From: Bauldia sp.
GTDB lineage: Bacteria; Pseudomonadota; Alphaproteobacteria; Rhizobiales; Kaistiaceae
NCBI GenBank assembly: GCA_020442065.1
Contig: JAGRKZ010000020.1
Coordinates: 1-42,622 of the forward strand
Reading direction: 5' to 3'
Length of the DNA: 42,622 nt
Shown piece by piece: positions 16,769 through 25,662 of this stretch (positions are counted from its first letter, which is position 1; each line of letters opens with the position of its first letter). Both the position numbers and the translations under genes were made by a program. The notes under the pieces are model-generated. The model was given only the letters and a program-made list of their open reading frames with translations. It was not told where the DNA came from and did no database searches.

Positions 16769-17956
16769 GTGGATGTTTTTATGCGGTCGGAGACTCGCGC
16801 GGGCATGTCCGATTCAACGATTTCCTCATTTTCGGACGACAATGGGTCCAAGTTCAACATCGGGTCGGTTACGTACCGGGTTCAGAACGCCGACGAGAGC
16901 TGGAGTCTCGATCTCGTCGATGATTCGACGCTGCGATTCACCCTGAAGCCGGACGACGTTTGGAAATACGACTCGTCAACGCGCGAGCGAACCGAGATCG
17001 CGTCGACAGAAATCTTCAAGCCCGGCGAGGATATCTCGTTCGGCTATCAGTTCATGATCGAGGATGGGGCGAAGAATACGGCCGACTGGCTTCTGGTTGG
17101 CCAGATGCACGCCAACGACCTCACCACCTCGCCGCCCTTCGCCGTCGAAATGAAGGGCGAGAAGATGGCGATCATGATCCGATACCAGACCAAGAGCGGC
17201 GATACCGTTTCCACCTACGTCTACAAGGACAGCCAGGACATCGAACGCGGCCACTACTATTCGATGAAGGTCGAGGCCAATTTCAGCACGTCTGGGGGCT
17301 ATCTCCATGTCTGGCGGGACGGGGTCCAGATCGTCGACTACCAAGGGCCGCTTGGTTACGACAACGGGGTCTACTGGAAAGAGGGCGTCTACCGCAGCGA
17401 GTCGAACGAGACGCTGTCGGTGAATTTCCGCGATCTGACCTTTGGCAATCACGAAGTCCAGGTCGCTCAAGAGCCTGGAGACGGCAAGACGATCGAGGGC
17501 ACGAACGGAAGCGACAACCTCGTCGGTACTCCGAACAGCGACAAGATCGATGCAGCAGGCGGAGACGACACTGTCACTGGCATCGAGGGGTCCGATACGC
17601 TGCTCGGTTCAGGAGGAAAAGACGTCATTCGGGGCAGCGACGGTAACGACAAGATCATCGGGGGAAAGAGTAAAGACAAACTCGACGGCGGGCGGGGTAA
17701 TGACTCCCTCAAGGGCTGCGGTGGCAAGGATACCTTCATTTTCGAGGAAAATTTCGGAAAGGACAAAATCAAGGACTTCAAGGCCGGCAAGGACAAGATC
17801 GATCTCGGCGATTTCTTCTCCAGTTTCGACGACCTGAAAGGTGCGATGGACGGTAAGGGTCACAAGGTCGTCATCGACTCGGACGAGGGCACGATCATCC
17901 TGAAGGGTGTCAAGATTTCTGATCTCGACCATCACGACTTCATCCTGAACGCATAG
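16769..17956 (+). CDS. Heparin-lyase-I-like lyase with C-terminal RTX repeats (type I secreted)
   Basis: Protein of 395 residues with two parts. Residues 30-228 repeat the lyase domain of the gene at 14269-15408: STRERTEIAST, DWLLVGQMHANDLTTSPPFA, ERGHYYSMKVEANF and LHVWRDGVQIVDYQGPLGY, then GVYWKEGVYR. Residues 244-324 are nine tandem calcium-binding nonapeptides, and the last 70 residues form the usual acidic secretion tail ending in HHDFILNA. There is no N-terminal signal peptide, so export by a type I (ABC) system is expected; none is encoded in this window. Starts at 16781 and 16805 are also possible, none with a strong ribosome-binding site. It would act outside the cell on an anionic polymer, perhaps the one made by this locus. 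One repeat contains a cysteine, rare in RTX proteins. Confidence 0.88.
   Translation: MDVFMRSETRAGMSDSTISSFSDDNGSKFNIGSVTYRVQNADESWSLDLVDDSTLRFTLKPDDVWKYDSSTRERTEIASTEIFKPGEDISFGYQFMIEDGAKNTADWLLVGQMHANDLTTSPPFAVEMKGEKMAIMIRYQTKSGDTVSTYVYKDSQDIERGHYYSMKVEANFSTSGGYLHVWRDGVQIVDYQGPLGYDNGVYWKEGVYRSESNETLSVNFRDLTFGNHEVQVAQEPGDGKTIEGTNGSDNLVGTPNSDKIDAAGGDDTVTGIEGSDTLLGSGGKDVIRGSDGNDKIIGGKSKDKLDGGRGNDSLKGCGGKDTFIFEENFGKDKIKDFKAGKDKIDLGDFFSSFDDLKGAMDGKGHKVVIDSDEGTIILKGVKISDLDHHDFILNA
17498..17740 (+). repeat. Nine RTX nonapeptide repeats
   Basis: Nine in-register 27-bp units encode GGxGxDxUx-type nonapeptides (examples GTNGSDNLV, AAGGDDTVT, GSDGNDKII, GGRGNDSLK). They form the calcium-binding parallel beta-roll of secreted RTX proteins. 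Several units carry Lys where Asn or Asp is more usual. Confidence 0.9.
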
Positions 17957-18040
17957 GCGCCGAGCATTTCCGTCGGACAGCGCCGGCCGAATCCGTCAGA
18001 CTGATGCCGATCGGGGTCGTACGATCGCGACGACCAAACG

Positions 18041-19192
18041 ATGAGCCAGTCAGAGACGATGATCCCGCAATCAGAGCCCGCTGAAAGCCTCGCTCCGTTG
18101 CGTGTCCTGGTGGCGACGCCTCTGGGACGCCGGGGGCAGGGTGGAATTGACCGCCTCAACGACCTCATCTTCGATACGATCGGACGGCATCCGGAGCTCG
18201 GCATTCGAATGAACGTCCTTGTCAGCCGGGGACAAGGCAGCATCCTCTTTGCCCCGTTCTTCCTTCTCCGGACGTTGGCGAGCCTCACCACCGCCACCCT
18301 TGGCGGCCATGCAGATGTCCTCCACATTCATCTGTCGAGCCGCGGGAGTACGTATCGCAAGCTCGCCATTGGGGGCTTGGCCCGAATCCTGAAGCTGCCC
18401 TACGTTGTCCACATCCACGGGTCGGGATTCGACGTCTTCTGGGCCGGAGCCGGACCGCGACTTGCGGCTGCCATCACCCGTCTGCTCACGCGGAGCGCCG
18501 CGGTGATCGTGCTCGGGAAGTACTGGGCCGACGTCGTCGCCCGACACGCCCCCGCAGCCGCTGGCAAAATCGTCGTCCTGCCAAATGCGACGGCACCACT
18601 TGCCGGCAGGCGCGAAGCGAAGAGGGAGGGCCCAGTTCACATTGTCTTCCTTGGCGCGATCGGCGAAAGAAAGGGCACGCCGCAGCTTGTCGAGGCGCTC
18701 GGTCGGCTCGCCGATCGCGGTGACTGGAGTGCAACGATCGCCGGCAACGGCGATATCGATGCGACCCGAGATCAGATTGCCCGTGCCGGCATTTCAAATC
18801 GCGTGGCGGTGTCGGGATGGCTCGATCCCTCCAAAGCGCAGGACGTCATCCTGAGCGCAGATATCTATGTGCTGCCATCGTTTGCCGAAAACTTGCCGAT
18901 GTCGGTGCTTGAATCGATGGCATCCGGCGCGGCCGTCGTGGCGACGCCCGTTGGCGCCGTCCCCGAGGTGATCGAGGATGGAGTCAACGGCCTTTTGGTT
19001 CAGCCCGGCGACGTCGACGGCCTAACCGACGCCATATGCCGACTACTCGATGATCCCATCTTGCGCCGGCGGATCGGCGACGCTGGTCAACGACGTCACG
19101 GCGAAGCCTTCAACATCGAGTGCTACGTGCTTCGACTGGCCGAGATTTGGCGCCAGGCGGCGGCCACTCGGAACACAGCCCGGCCTGGCTAG
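18041..19192 (+). CDS. GT4-family glycosyltransferase
   Basis: Retaining glycosyltransferase of the GT-B fold, 383 residues, predicted to add a sugar to the lipid-linked repeat unit on the cytoplasmic side. The N-terminal Rossmann domain has VLVATPLGRRGQGGIDRLND and DVLHIHLSS; the second domain starts around VHIVFLGAIGERKGTPQLVE. The E-x7-E motif is in FAENLPMSVLESMASGAAVV, followed by GAVPEVIEDGVNGLLVQPGD, which binds the nucleotide sugar. The acceptor and donor cannot be deduced. It lies 84 nt after the RTX lyase, and its TAG stop shares the CTAG tetranucleotide with the stop of the convergent acyltransferase. The ribosome-binding site is weak. Confidence 0.93.
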   Translation: MSQSETMIPQSEPAESLAPLRVLVATPLGRRGQGGIDRLNDLIFDTIGRHPELGIRMNVLVSRGQGSILFAPFFLLRTLASLTTATLGGHADVLHIHLSSRGSTYRKLAIGGLARILKLPYVVHIHGSGFDVFWAGAGPRLAAAITRLLTRSAAVIVLGKYWADVVARHAPAAAGKIVVLPNATAPLAGRREAKREGPVHIVFLGAIGERKGTPQLVEALGRLADRGDWSATIAGNGDIDATRDQIARAGISNRVAVSGWLDPSKAQDVILSADIYVLPSFAENLPMSVLESMASGAAVVATPVGAVPEVIEDGVNGLLVQPGDVDGLTDAICRLLDDPILRRRIGDAGQRRHGEAFNIECYVLRLAEIWRQAAATRNTARPG

Positions 19193-20319
19193 GGGTCCTC
19201 ATTGGACGGTGCCGGGGAAGCTGACCGGCCATGCTTCAGAGCGCGGAGGTGCTCCCACATTCTCGTCTGCCGTAGGCGTTCCTGCCCAGCCTGTGCGGCA
19301 AGGTAGAGGCGGCCTGTAATGGAGGTCGCATAGACCACGCCATGGAGCGGAAGCACTTCATCGCAGTACTCGAACTTGTACGCCTCGTCCCCCACTCCGA
19401 AGTCGAAGACACGGATGCCATGCTCGAAACTCCAGCGGATCAGATCCTCGTGGAGGAGTCGTCCCACCGAAAGAGCTTGCCAGTGCCCGGTCTCGTAAGT
19501 GGGCATGATTTGGTAGAAGCGCTGGTCAAACACATAGCCTAGGTGGGTTGCCACGATCGCGTCGCCGACGACCAGGGCCGAAAGGTGGACGGTGCCGCCG
19601 GACAGCCGTCTTCCCGCTTCCTGAAAGAATGCCATCTTGCCGGGGCTTCGAAAGCCGGTTGCGCCCGTCTCCGCGAACCGGCGTTCCTTCTGCCGAGTCA
19701 TAGCTTCAAGCACTGCTTCACGCCGTTCCGCCGTCCCCGGGATTTCGAAGCGGACGGCACCGAAGTCTTCCAGCTTGCGACGGTGACGCCTGAGCGTGCG
19801 CCGACGTGGCAGGCGTGTCTCCTCGAACGCGGTCCATGTGGTGCCCGACAGCGTGGCGGCGTGACCCGAGACCCCGATCGGAGCGGCCCCCAGCGCGATC
19901 AACGGGTTCGGTCTCCCGTCGACACTCTCCGGCATCTTGTCGAGGAGCACGACGTCGACGGATGGGAGTGCCTTGAGGATCGATGCCCAGACTGTCCGGA
20001 CCTGCTCGGTTGACCAGTCGCCGACGCGAGGGAAAAGCACCGGGATGTTGTAGTCGGCAATCGAAGCGTCGAGGAACGAAAGCAGCCTGATGCCGCGCCG
20101 GCGTTCAATGCCGAGCGGGAGCAGCATCGAGGGCGTGCCGTCGTCCTCCCGGACGGAAACAAAATAGGGTGCGATCTTCCGGGCTTCGCCCACCGTGTCG
20201 CACCACACGGCGACGAGGTCTGCCGACTGGAAAGCGTAGCAGCGACCCTCCATATGGCCCCCGTGGCGAGGCCATGTGTCGGCAAGCTCCTCCAGTCGGC
20301 GGTGGATGGAGATCTTCAT
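19189..20319 (-). CDS. CelD/BcsL-like GNAT acyltransferase
   Basis: Protein of 376 residues from the GNAT superfamily branch related to CelD/BcsL and FemAB (Pfam Acetyltransf_6), often found in exopolysaccharide loci, where it probably acylates a sugar or peptide substituent. The domain spans about residues 190-320: RRTLRRHRRKLEDFGAVRFE, RQKERRFAETGA, LSALVVGDAIVATHLGYV, QIMPTYETGHWQALSVGRLL and the final FDFGVGDEAYKFEYCD. The N-terminal third is a degenerate copy of the fold. The start MKISIHRRLEEL is chosen, because sequence upstream in the same frame is low-complexity and overlaps the divergent deacetylase gene. Its stop overlaps that of the GT4 gene. Confidence 0.87.
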   Translation of the reverse strand: MKISIHRRLEELADTWPRHGGHMEGRCYAFQSADLVAVWCDTVGEARKIAPYFVSVREDDGTPSMLLPLGIERRRGIRLLSFLDASIADYNIPVLFPRVGDWSTEQVRTVWASILKALPSVDVVLLDKMPESVDGRPNPLIALGAAPIGVSGHAATLSGTTWTAFEETRLPRRRTLRRHRRKLEDFGAVRFEIPGTAERREAVLEAMTRQKERRFAETGATGFRSPGKMAFFQEAGRRLSGGTVHLSALVVGDAIVATHLGYVFDQRFYQIMPTYETGHWQALSVGRLLHEDLIRWSFEHGIRVFDFGVGDEAYKFEYCDEVLPLHGVVYATSITGRLYLAAQAGQERLRQTRMWEHLRALKHGRSASPAPSNEDP

Positions 20320-20493
20320 GACTTCCGCGTTTCCAGAGCAGCGATGTTCTCCGCTCCCCGCAAACTGGAAGATAGCCGTTAACATTATCTCCACATCGCC
20401 GAAGGCATTGTCGCAGAGCTGCGCGTTTCCCGTTGCGGCGGCCGGTACGGGACGACCGCGGCCGCGAAGGACTTTGGTCGAATAGGCGACAGA

Positions 20494-21258
20494 ATGGCCA
20501 GCTTCGGACACCGGCTGCGGCGCGCTGGATTGAAATTTGCGAGCAATGCGATCGCCACGAAGACGGTGCCCCTTTCGCTTGCCCGGCCGATCGTTTCCTT
20601 CACCTTCGACGATTTCCCGCGATCTGCTGCCACGGTCGGCGCCGATGTCCTCGAGCGCCACGGAGCGCGCGGGACGTACTACGCCAGCGGCTCGCTCTGC
20701 GGTCGTACCGAGGATGGCATCGGCTACTACGGCCCCGAGGATCTCGTTTCGCTTCACGATCGCGGGCACGAGATCGGGAGCCACACCTTCGGTCATACTC
20801 GCACTTCCACCATGACGAGGACGGCGATCGAGGAAGACGTCGAAAAGAACCATGCCTTCTTGAAGGGGATCCTGCCGGGCCTTGTTCTCGAAGACTTCGC
20901 ATACCCCTTTGGGGATGCTTCGCCAGTCAGCAAGCTGGTCCTGCAGCGCCACTACTCAAGCTGCCGCGGGACCGGGGAGGGCCTCAACGTCAACCGCGCC
21001 GATCTCGGTCTACTCAAGGCCGTTGCTCCCGGCGAGCATCAGTCCGGTCGGGGGAAGGTGGTGGAGGCGATCGCCGACGCAGTCGAGCGGAAGGGCTGGC
21101 TGATCTTTTATACGCACGACGTCATCGAGACGCCGACACGATGGGGGTGCAGCCCGCAGCTCCTGGACGAGGCTGTCGGTCATGCAGTGCACTCCGGCGC
21201 TGCGGTCCTAACGATCAGGGAAGCTCTGGCCGTCATCAGCCGGCGCGGCGAGGGGTGA
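20494..21258 (+). CDS. Polysaccharide deacetylase (CE4/NodB-like)
   Basis: Metal-dependent N- or O-deacetylase of the NodB homology family, 254 residues. Motif 1 is SFTFDDFP, with the catalytic and metal-binding D39-D40. Motif 2 is HEIGSHTFGHT, with metal ligands H97 and H101. Motif 3 is DFAYPFGD, and a late GWLIFYTHDV provides the motif-5 histidine. There is no signal peptide, so it may act in the cytoplasm on lipid-linked intermediates, or be exported with help. Its 3' end overlaps the convergent GT2 gene by 51 nt. It diverges from the acyltransferase across 174 nt; together an acyl-adding and an acyl-removing enzyme would tune substitution of the polymer. Confidence 0.91.
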   Translation: MASFGHRLRRAGLKFASNAIATKTVPLSLARPIVSFTFDDFPRSAATVGADVLERHGARGTYYASGSLCGRTEDGIGYYGPEDLVSLHDRGHEIGSHTFGHTRTSTMTRTAIEEDVEKNHAFLKGILPGLVLEDFAYPFGDASPVSKLVLQRHYSSCRGTGEGLNVNRADLGLLKAVAPGEHQSGRGKVVEAIADAVERKGWLIFYTHDVIETPTRWGCSPQLLDEAVGHAVHSGAAVLTIREALAVISRRGEG

Positions 21259-22275
21259 GACGGGCGTTCGCAACAGACGGGACCGGATCGGGGCCGTCGG
21301 CGACGTCCGCGGGCGAAGAAACCCGACGAGTAGTCCTAGCGCGCTGGCGTGCCATGCGACCACGGAGTAGACGCCGATCTCCAGAGATCGCCGGCGAAGC
21401 GACATGACTCCGACCGCAACGAGGGGCACAGCGACGGCAACCAATCCGGCCATCCAGCCGGCCCCGGCAAGCGCAATGACGATCACCATCGACCAGAACA
21501 CCAGAAGGCCGGCGGCGATGCCCAATCCCCGAAGCCGCACGAGCGACCCTGTATAACCTGCGGAGATCGAGGCCCGGACGATTTCGCCGGTGCCGAAAAT
21601 ATACCCGGTGCGGAATCGTCTCAGAAGCAGTCGGTAAGGATTTACGGTGTAGCCGAAGTGGCGGACCGCGCGCCGGTCGAGCCTGATAATCCGCCAGCCT
21701 CGGCCGAGGAGGCGAGCGCCGAGGTCGAACTCCTCGAAGGAGTGGAGGTTACGATCGCCAAGATAGCCGAGCTGTTCAATCGCCGATCTTCGATAGAGGC
21801 CGCCGCCGTTGAGACGGTCGGCCGCTCCGGCCGTGTGGCCTGCAGCCCTCTGGATGCGAACCTTCGAATCGATGTCGTCGCTGTGGACGTCCTCGATCCG
21901 GCCGCCTACGCCGGCAAGGCCGGAATCCGTGTCGAGGCGCGACACTGCTTCGCGAAGGAAATCCGCATCGAGTTCCATGTCGCCGTCAAGGAGGTACACG
22001 TATTCACCAGGACTTTCGCGATAGCCGAGTTCCGGGCCTATGCCGCAGGACCGATCGCTCGGTGCAGCGAGCGAGATGACGCGGATCGGGTATCGCGCCG
22101 CGATCGCAACGGTGTGGTCGCTGGAAATGCTGTCGACGACGGTCACATCTCCGTCGAAGGGCGCCACCGCCTTCAAGGCGCTCTCAATAGCCTGTGCGAT
22201 GTGAGCTTCTTCGTTGAGGGTCTTGATGATCACGCTCACGCGAGCTCGACGGCCGGTCTCCGGATTCACGATCAT
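21208..22275 (-). CDS. GT2-family glycosyltransferase with membrane anchor
   Basis: Inverting GT-A-fold glycosyltransferase of 355 residues. The N-terminal domain shows VSVIIKTLNEEAHIAQAIES, DVTVVDSISSDHTVAIA and the metal-binding D-x-D as YLLDGDMELDADFL. LNGGGLYRRSAIEQLGYL, with SFEEFDLGARLLGRGWRI, provides the acceptor ED motif. Two to three C-terminal hydrophobic helices (LGIAAGLLVFWSMVIVIAL and MAGLVAVAVPLVAVGVM) anchor it in the inner membrane. It probably extends the repeat unit. The 3' end overlaps the deacetylase gene by 51 nt in the opposite orientation, so the two transcripts are antisense there. Confidence 0.9.
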   Translation of the reverse strand: MIVNPETGRRARVSVIIKTLNEEAHIAQAIESALKAVAPFDGDVTVVDSISSDHTVAIAARYPIRVISLAAPSDRSCGIGPELGYRESPGEYVYLLDGDMELDADFLREAVSRLDTDSGLAGVGGRIEDVHSDDIDSKVRIQRAAGHTAGAADRLNGGGLYRRSAIEQLGYLGDRNLHSFEEFDLGARLLGRGWRIIRLDRRAVRHFGYTVNPYRLLLRRFRTGYIFGTGEIVRASISAGYTGSLVRLRGLGIAAGLLVFWSMVIVIALAGAGWMAGLVAVAVPLVAVGVMSLRRRSLEIGVYSVVAWHASALGLLVGFLRPRTSPTAPIRSRLLRTPVSPLAAPADDGQSFPDR

Positions 22276-22529
22276 GTCCTTCGTCCCGCCATCTCATCGA
22301 GATCGACACTGGCCGCCCGGTTCCAAAGATTTCTTGCGTCCCGCCAGCAGGGCCGCGGAAGCTCCGGTCGGTCGTCGAGTTTGCGATCGGCCGAGGTTCC
22401 TAGAGGTTCTCCGCGTGCGTGGGTATCGCGTTGGCAGAAAGCGCGCAACAATGTGCCTTTTGGGGGCGATTGCTCGATGACGCAGTATGGCGCCAGCGGG
22501 AAGGTCGACGGCATTTGGGGGGCCGGCCG

Positions 22530-24155
22530 GTGAGCGACATCGGAGCCTTCGGCTCGGCGGCGAAGCGGGCGCTCAGCTCGTATGTGGCGTACAATCTCAT
22601 AAATTACGCTCTCGGATTCGGTTTCCAGATCCTTCTGGTCAAGTCTCTAGCGACGTCCGAATACGCCAGCTACATGGTCCTGCTTGCGCTCTTGTTTTCC
22701 CTCGACTCGATCCTTTCCCTCGGCGTTGATCGCACGATCAAGCGGTTCCTTCCCATCCTCATCCACGATCGCGACTGGCGCGGGCTTCGCCATCTAGGGC
22801 AGCGGCTGGCCCTCGTGAGAGCTGGTACGATCGTCGCATTTGTGTTGGGTCTCTGGGTCGGCAGGGATCTGCTCGGCGATCTCCTTCCGGTCGGGTCGAG
22901 CACCGAGTTGCTGATCGCATTTGGCGTCTGGTTCGTCGGCTACAAAGTCTTCGACGACATGGTCTGCATCACCCAGGGACTCGTCGAACACGGCATGTCG
23001 GTGCTCACCACGACGGTCGAGTTGGTGCTCCGCATCGGGGCCGTCGTGGTCCTTGTGGTGGCCGTGCCAGACGCGAGCGCGACGGAAATCGTTGGTATTT
23101 GCGCCGTCACATTTGGGGTCACCAGCCTCGCCCTCGCACTCAGGCTCTACGGGAGATTTGTCACCCTCATAGCCGCGACGGCGACGCCAGCGGAAGCCGC
23201 ACACACCGGCGATGTGGGCGATGAGGGTGGTGAAGGCGCCAACAGACGCGCCCTGGAGCACGTTCCAGGTTTCATGGCTGCCGCGTACGGCTCGACGCTG
23301 GGCTGGATGATCTCGAATCCCTCCATGGTGCGCCTTGTTGCAAGCGCAGGGCTCCAGGTCACCGTGCTCGCGGCGTTCTCGTTCCTTCAGGCGCTCGCGG
23401 GAGCCCTGCAGCGAATATTCCCCGGGCTCCTCATTCTTCCGGTGCTTGAGCCGATTCTCGCCGGCATGTCGGTTCGCGGCCGCGAGGGCCATGCGGTTTC
23501 GGCGCTCTCGTTCATTTTCAAGCTGGATCTGATCATCCTGCTTGGCGGCACCATCGGGCTCGCAATTGCCGGGCGCGAGGTCGTGGCCCTCCTGTCGCAG
23601 CCTGAGTACGCGGATTTTTACCCGATCCTCTTCGTCCTGTTCGGTTCGATGATGTTGAATACCGTCTATCGGGTCTTCGAGATCAGGGCGGCCCTCGTCT
23701 TCAAGCAGAAGATCTTCCTCTTCCTTTGGCCGTTCGGTTTGGTTTCCCTTGGCCTCATCTACCTGACGGTGGATCGCTGGGGCCTGACTGCCGTGCTGTT
23801 GTGGCCGTTCCTCGAGAACCTTGCGCGTATCATCGTTCTTCTGATCGTGTTTCGGAACGATGAAATCTGGCGAACCTTCGATCCGCCGCGCGCGGTTCTC
23901 CTCGCAGCGTCGGCGACGGCGGTCGGCCTGGCGACCTTCGGTGCCGGCTGGCTGCTCGGGATCGACACGGGCATTCCCCGCATCCTTCTGGGTGTTGCTG
24001 GGGCCACCGTCTTTGCGGTTTCCGCGCTGGTCGTACGACCTTTCCGGCCCGCCGAGATCGAACTGGTCACGAGAATGCTCCCCGGTTCCTTCGGCCGGCT
24101 GCACGGAATTTTCTCGCGGCTAGCTTCGCCGGCAAGCGCAGAGACAGGGCATTAA
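22530..24155 (+). CDS. Wzx-type polysaccharide flippase
   Basis: Multi-pass membrane protein of 541 residues from the MATE/PST (MurJ-like) exporter group that moves undecaprenyl-linked repeat units across the inner membrane. About 12-14 hydrophobic helices are visible, starting with SYVAYNLINYALGFGFQILL and VLLALLFSLDSILSLGVDR. A GTG start at 22530, 5-10 nt after a run of six G residues, is preferred: the helix pattern begins right after it, and 37 further upstream codons have no family likeness. It heads a plus-strand pair with the Wzy polymerase 112 nt downstream, the normal Wzx/Wzy partnership. Confidence 0.9.
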   Translation: MSDIGAFGSAAKRALSSYVAYNLINYALGFGFQILLVKSLATSEYASYMVLLALLFSLDSILSLGVDRTIKRFLPILIHDRDWRGLRHLGQRLALVRAGTIVAFVLGLWVGRDLLGDLLPVGSSTELLIAFGVWFVGYKVFDDMVCITQGLVEHGMSVLTTTVELVLRIGAVVVLVVAVPDASATEIVGICAVTFGVTSLALALRLYGRFVTLIAATATPAEAAHTGDVGDEGGEGANRRALEHVPGFMAAAYGSTLGWMISNPSMVRLVASAGLQVTVLAAFSFLQALAGALQRIFPGLLILPVLEPILAGMSVRGREGHAVSALSFIFKLDLIILLGGTIGLAIAGREVVALLSQPEYADFYPILFVLFGSMMLNTVYRVFEIRAALVFKQKIFLFLWPFGLVSLGLIYLTVDRWGLTAVLLWPFLENLARIIVLLIVFRNDEIWRTFDPPRAVLLAASATAVGLATFGAGWLLGIDTGIPRILLGVAGATVFAVSALVVRPFRPAEIELVTRMLPGSFGRLHGIFSRLASPASAETGH

Positions 24156-24267
24156 CGACTTCGCCGAAACATACGCACACCGAAGGCAGATACTATTGGG
24201 GATGGCCTAAAATTGACGGATTCCTCTGGCCTTGAAGCGATCGCGATCAGACTGAGGAGCGCGCTGA

Positions 24268-25611
24268 GTGGACGTTAGAACGGCCGAAAGGCTCTTCCTT
24301 GCGGCTTGCATGCTGCTCGTGATTGGAGCCTTCACGTTCCAACTGGCCGGCACCGATCCGAGCATTGCGGTCAATCGCCAGGACGCTTCGGCGCGCGGCG
24401 GATCGATGACCATGCAATTGCTTCTGGCAATCTGCTATTCGGGCTCGGGCCTGCTGCTTCTCCGTTCCAACAGTTTGGGACAATTGCTCCGCCGCACGTG
24501 GCCGATCTTTCTGCTGCCAGCCCTCGCTTTCCTGTCCATGGCGTGGTCGCCGGACCCATACACCACGTTCCGGAAGGCCATTGCCTTCCTCGGCACGGTG
24601 GTGCTCGGACTGGCGATTGCGGAGCGACTCTCATACGACGGCGCGATCCGGCTGATCGCGCAGGTTACGCTGGCGTGCGTCGTCTTCAGCGTCCTCTGGG
24701 TTTTCCTTTTTCCTCACTTTGCCGTTCACCAGGTCACGGACGCCTGGCCGTACCAGAAGGTTCACGCCGGCTCCTGGCGAGGGATTTTCGCCCATCGGAC
24801 GATGCTGGGATATGTCGCCGGTCTCGCGTTCGCGCTGATCGTCTACTACGGGCCCCTCGTTGCGCCGCAACGGCTGGTACGATTGGTGCTGATCGCCTTG
24901 AGCGCCGTTTGCCTCATAAAGGCAAATTCGGGTGGCGGCATGCTGACAGCCGTGGGGGTGCTCGGGCTCCTGTACTTTTTCGGGGGGATAAGCAGCCTCG
25001 ACCGCCGGTCGCGCGTCGCGATGATCCTCTTGATGGCCGTCTTCACGCTGGCGGTTGGTTTTTTCGCGGATGCGATCATGGGTGCTGTGCTCGAACTGCT
25101 TGGCAAGCAGCCCGATCTCACCGGCCGTCTGCCCTATTGGCAGAACCTCTTGGACATCCTGAATGAACGGCCGTTCCTCGGCTACGGCTACTATGCCGGG
25201 TTCGCCTACGAGGTCGGAATCAGGCTGGCGCAGACCACGGGCACGAACTTCTCGAGCACCCATAACGGCTACCTGTCGGTGATCGCCTCGTTTGGATACG
25301 TGGGCCTGGCAGCCGCGCTCTTCATGCTGGGTTGGCTTGGCTTCAAGTCCTTCCGTGTGATCACGCTGGCCCCGCAACAGGTTGCCCGCTTCGCCGTCTT
25401 CCCGATGGTGGTCGTGGTGTACGCTCTGGGCGCCAACATGATCGAGGATTCACTCAGCAGTGAGAACGACATGGTCGTTCTTCTGCTCGCCGTGGTGGGC
25501 GGCCTGGTCAGCAAAGGGATACCCGTGCCCCGTCGCCGTGCTTCGCCCGTCATCCAGGTTCCGGGGCGGGGCACAATCACACTGGCGGGGATAGGCAGGG
25601 CGCGCGCCTGA
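24268..25611 (+). CDS. O-antigen ligase-family polymerase (Wzy/ExoQ-like)
   Basis: Integral membrane protein of 447 residues with about 11 helices. Family traits are the segment MAWSPDPYTTFRKAIAFLGT after the third helix, and the large periplasmic loop with GSWRGIFAHRTMLGYVAG and PYWQNLLDILNERPFLGYGY, followed by SSTHNGYLSVIASFGYVG, matching the Wzy_C signature. It is predicted to polymerise repeat units on the periplasmic face. GTG start with GAGGAG 8 nt upstream. It directly follows the flippase and converges with a GT4 gene 51 nt away. A second protein of the same family lies at 35061-36536, so one might be a ligase or serve a different polymer. Confidence 0.9.
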   Translation: MDVRTAERLFLAACMLLVIGAFTFQLAGTDPSIAVNRQDASARGGSMTMQLLLAICYSGSGLLLLRSNSLGQLLRRTWPIFLLPALAFLSMAWSPDPYTTFRKAIAFLGTVVLGLAIAERLSYDGAIRLIAQVTLACVVFSVLWVFLFPHFAVHQVTDAWPYQKVHAGSWRGIFAHRTMLGYVAGLAFALIVYYGPLVAPQRLVRLVLIALSAVCLIKANSGGGMLTAVGVLGLLYFFGGISSLDRRSRVAMILLMAVFTLAVGFFADAIMGAVLELLGKQPDLTGRLPYWQNLLDILNERPFLGYGYYAGFAYEVGIRLAQTTGTNFSSTHNGYLSVIASFGYVGLAAALFMLGWLGFKSFRVITLAPQQVARFAVFPMVVVVYALGANMIEDSLSSENDMVVLLLAVVGGLVSKGIPVPRRRASPVIQVPGRGTITLAGIGRARA

Positions 25612-25662
25612 CGATCTGCATGACATCGCCGGGCGGTGGATTTGCGGCGCCGCCCAGTCGGC

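Noticed and set aside
22794-24104. A 436-codon minus-strand frame opposite the flippase
   Set aside because: Charged, no hydrophobic pattern and no motifs; a shadow of the membrane-protein gene.
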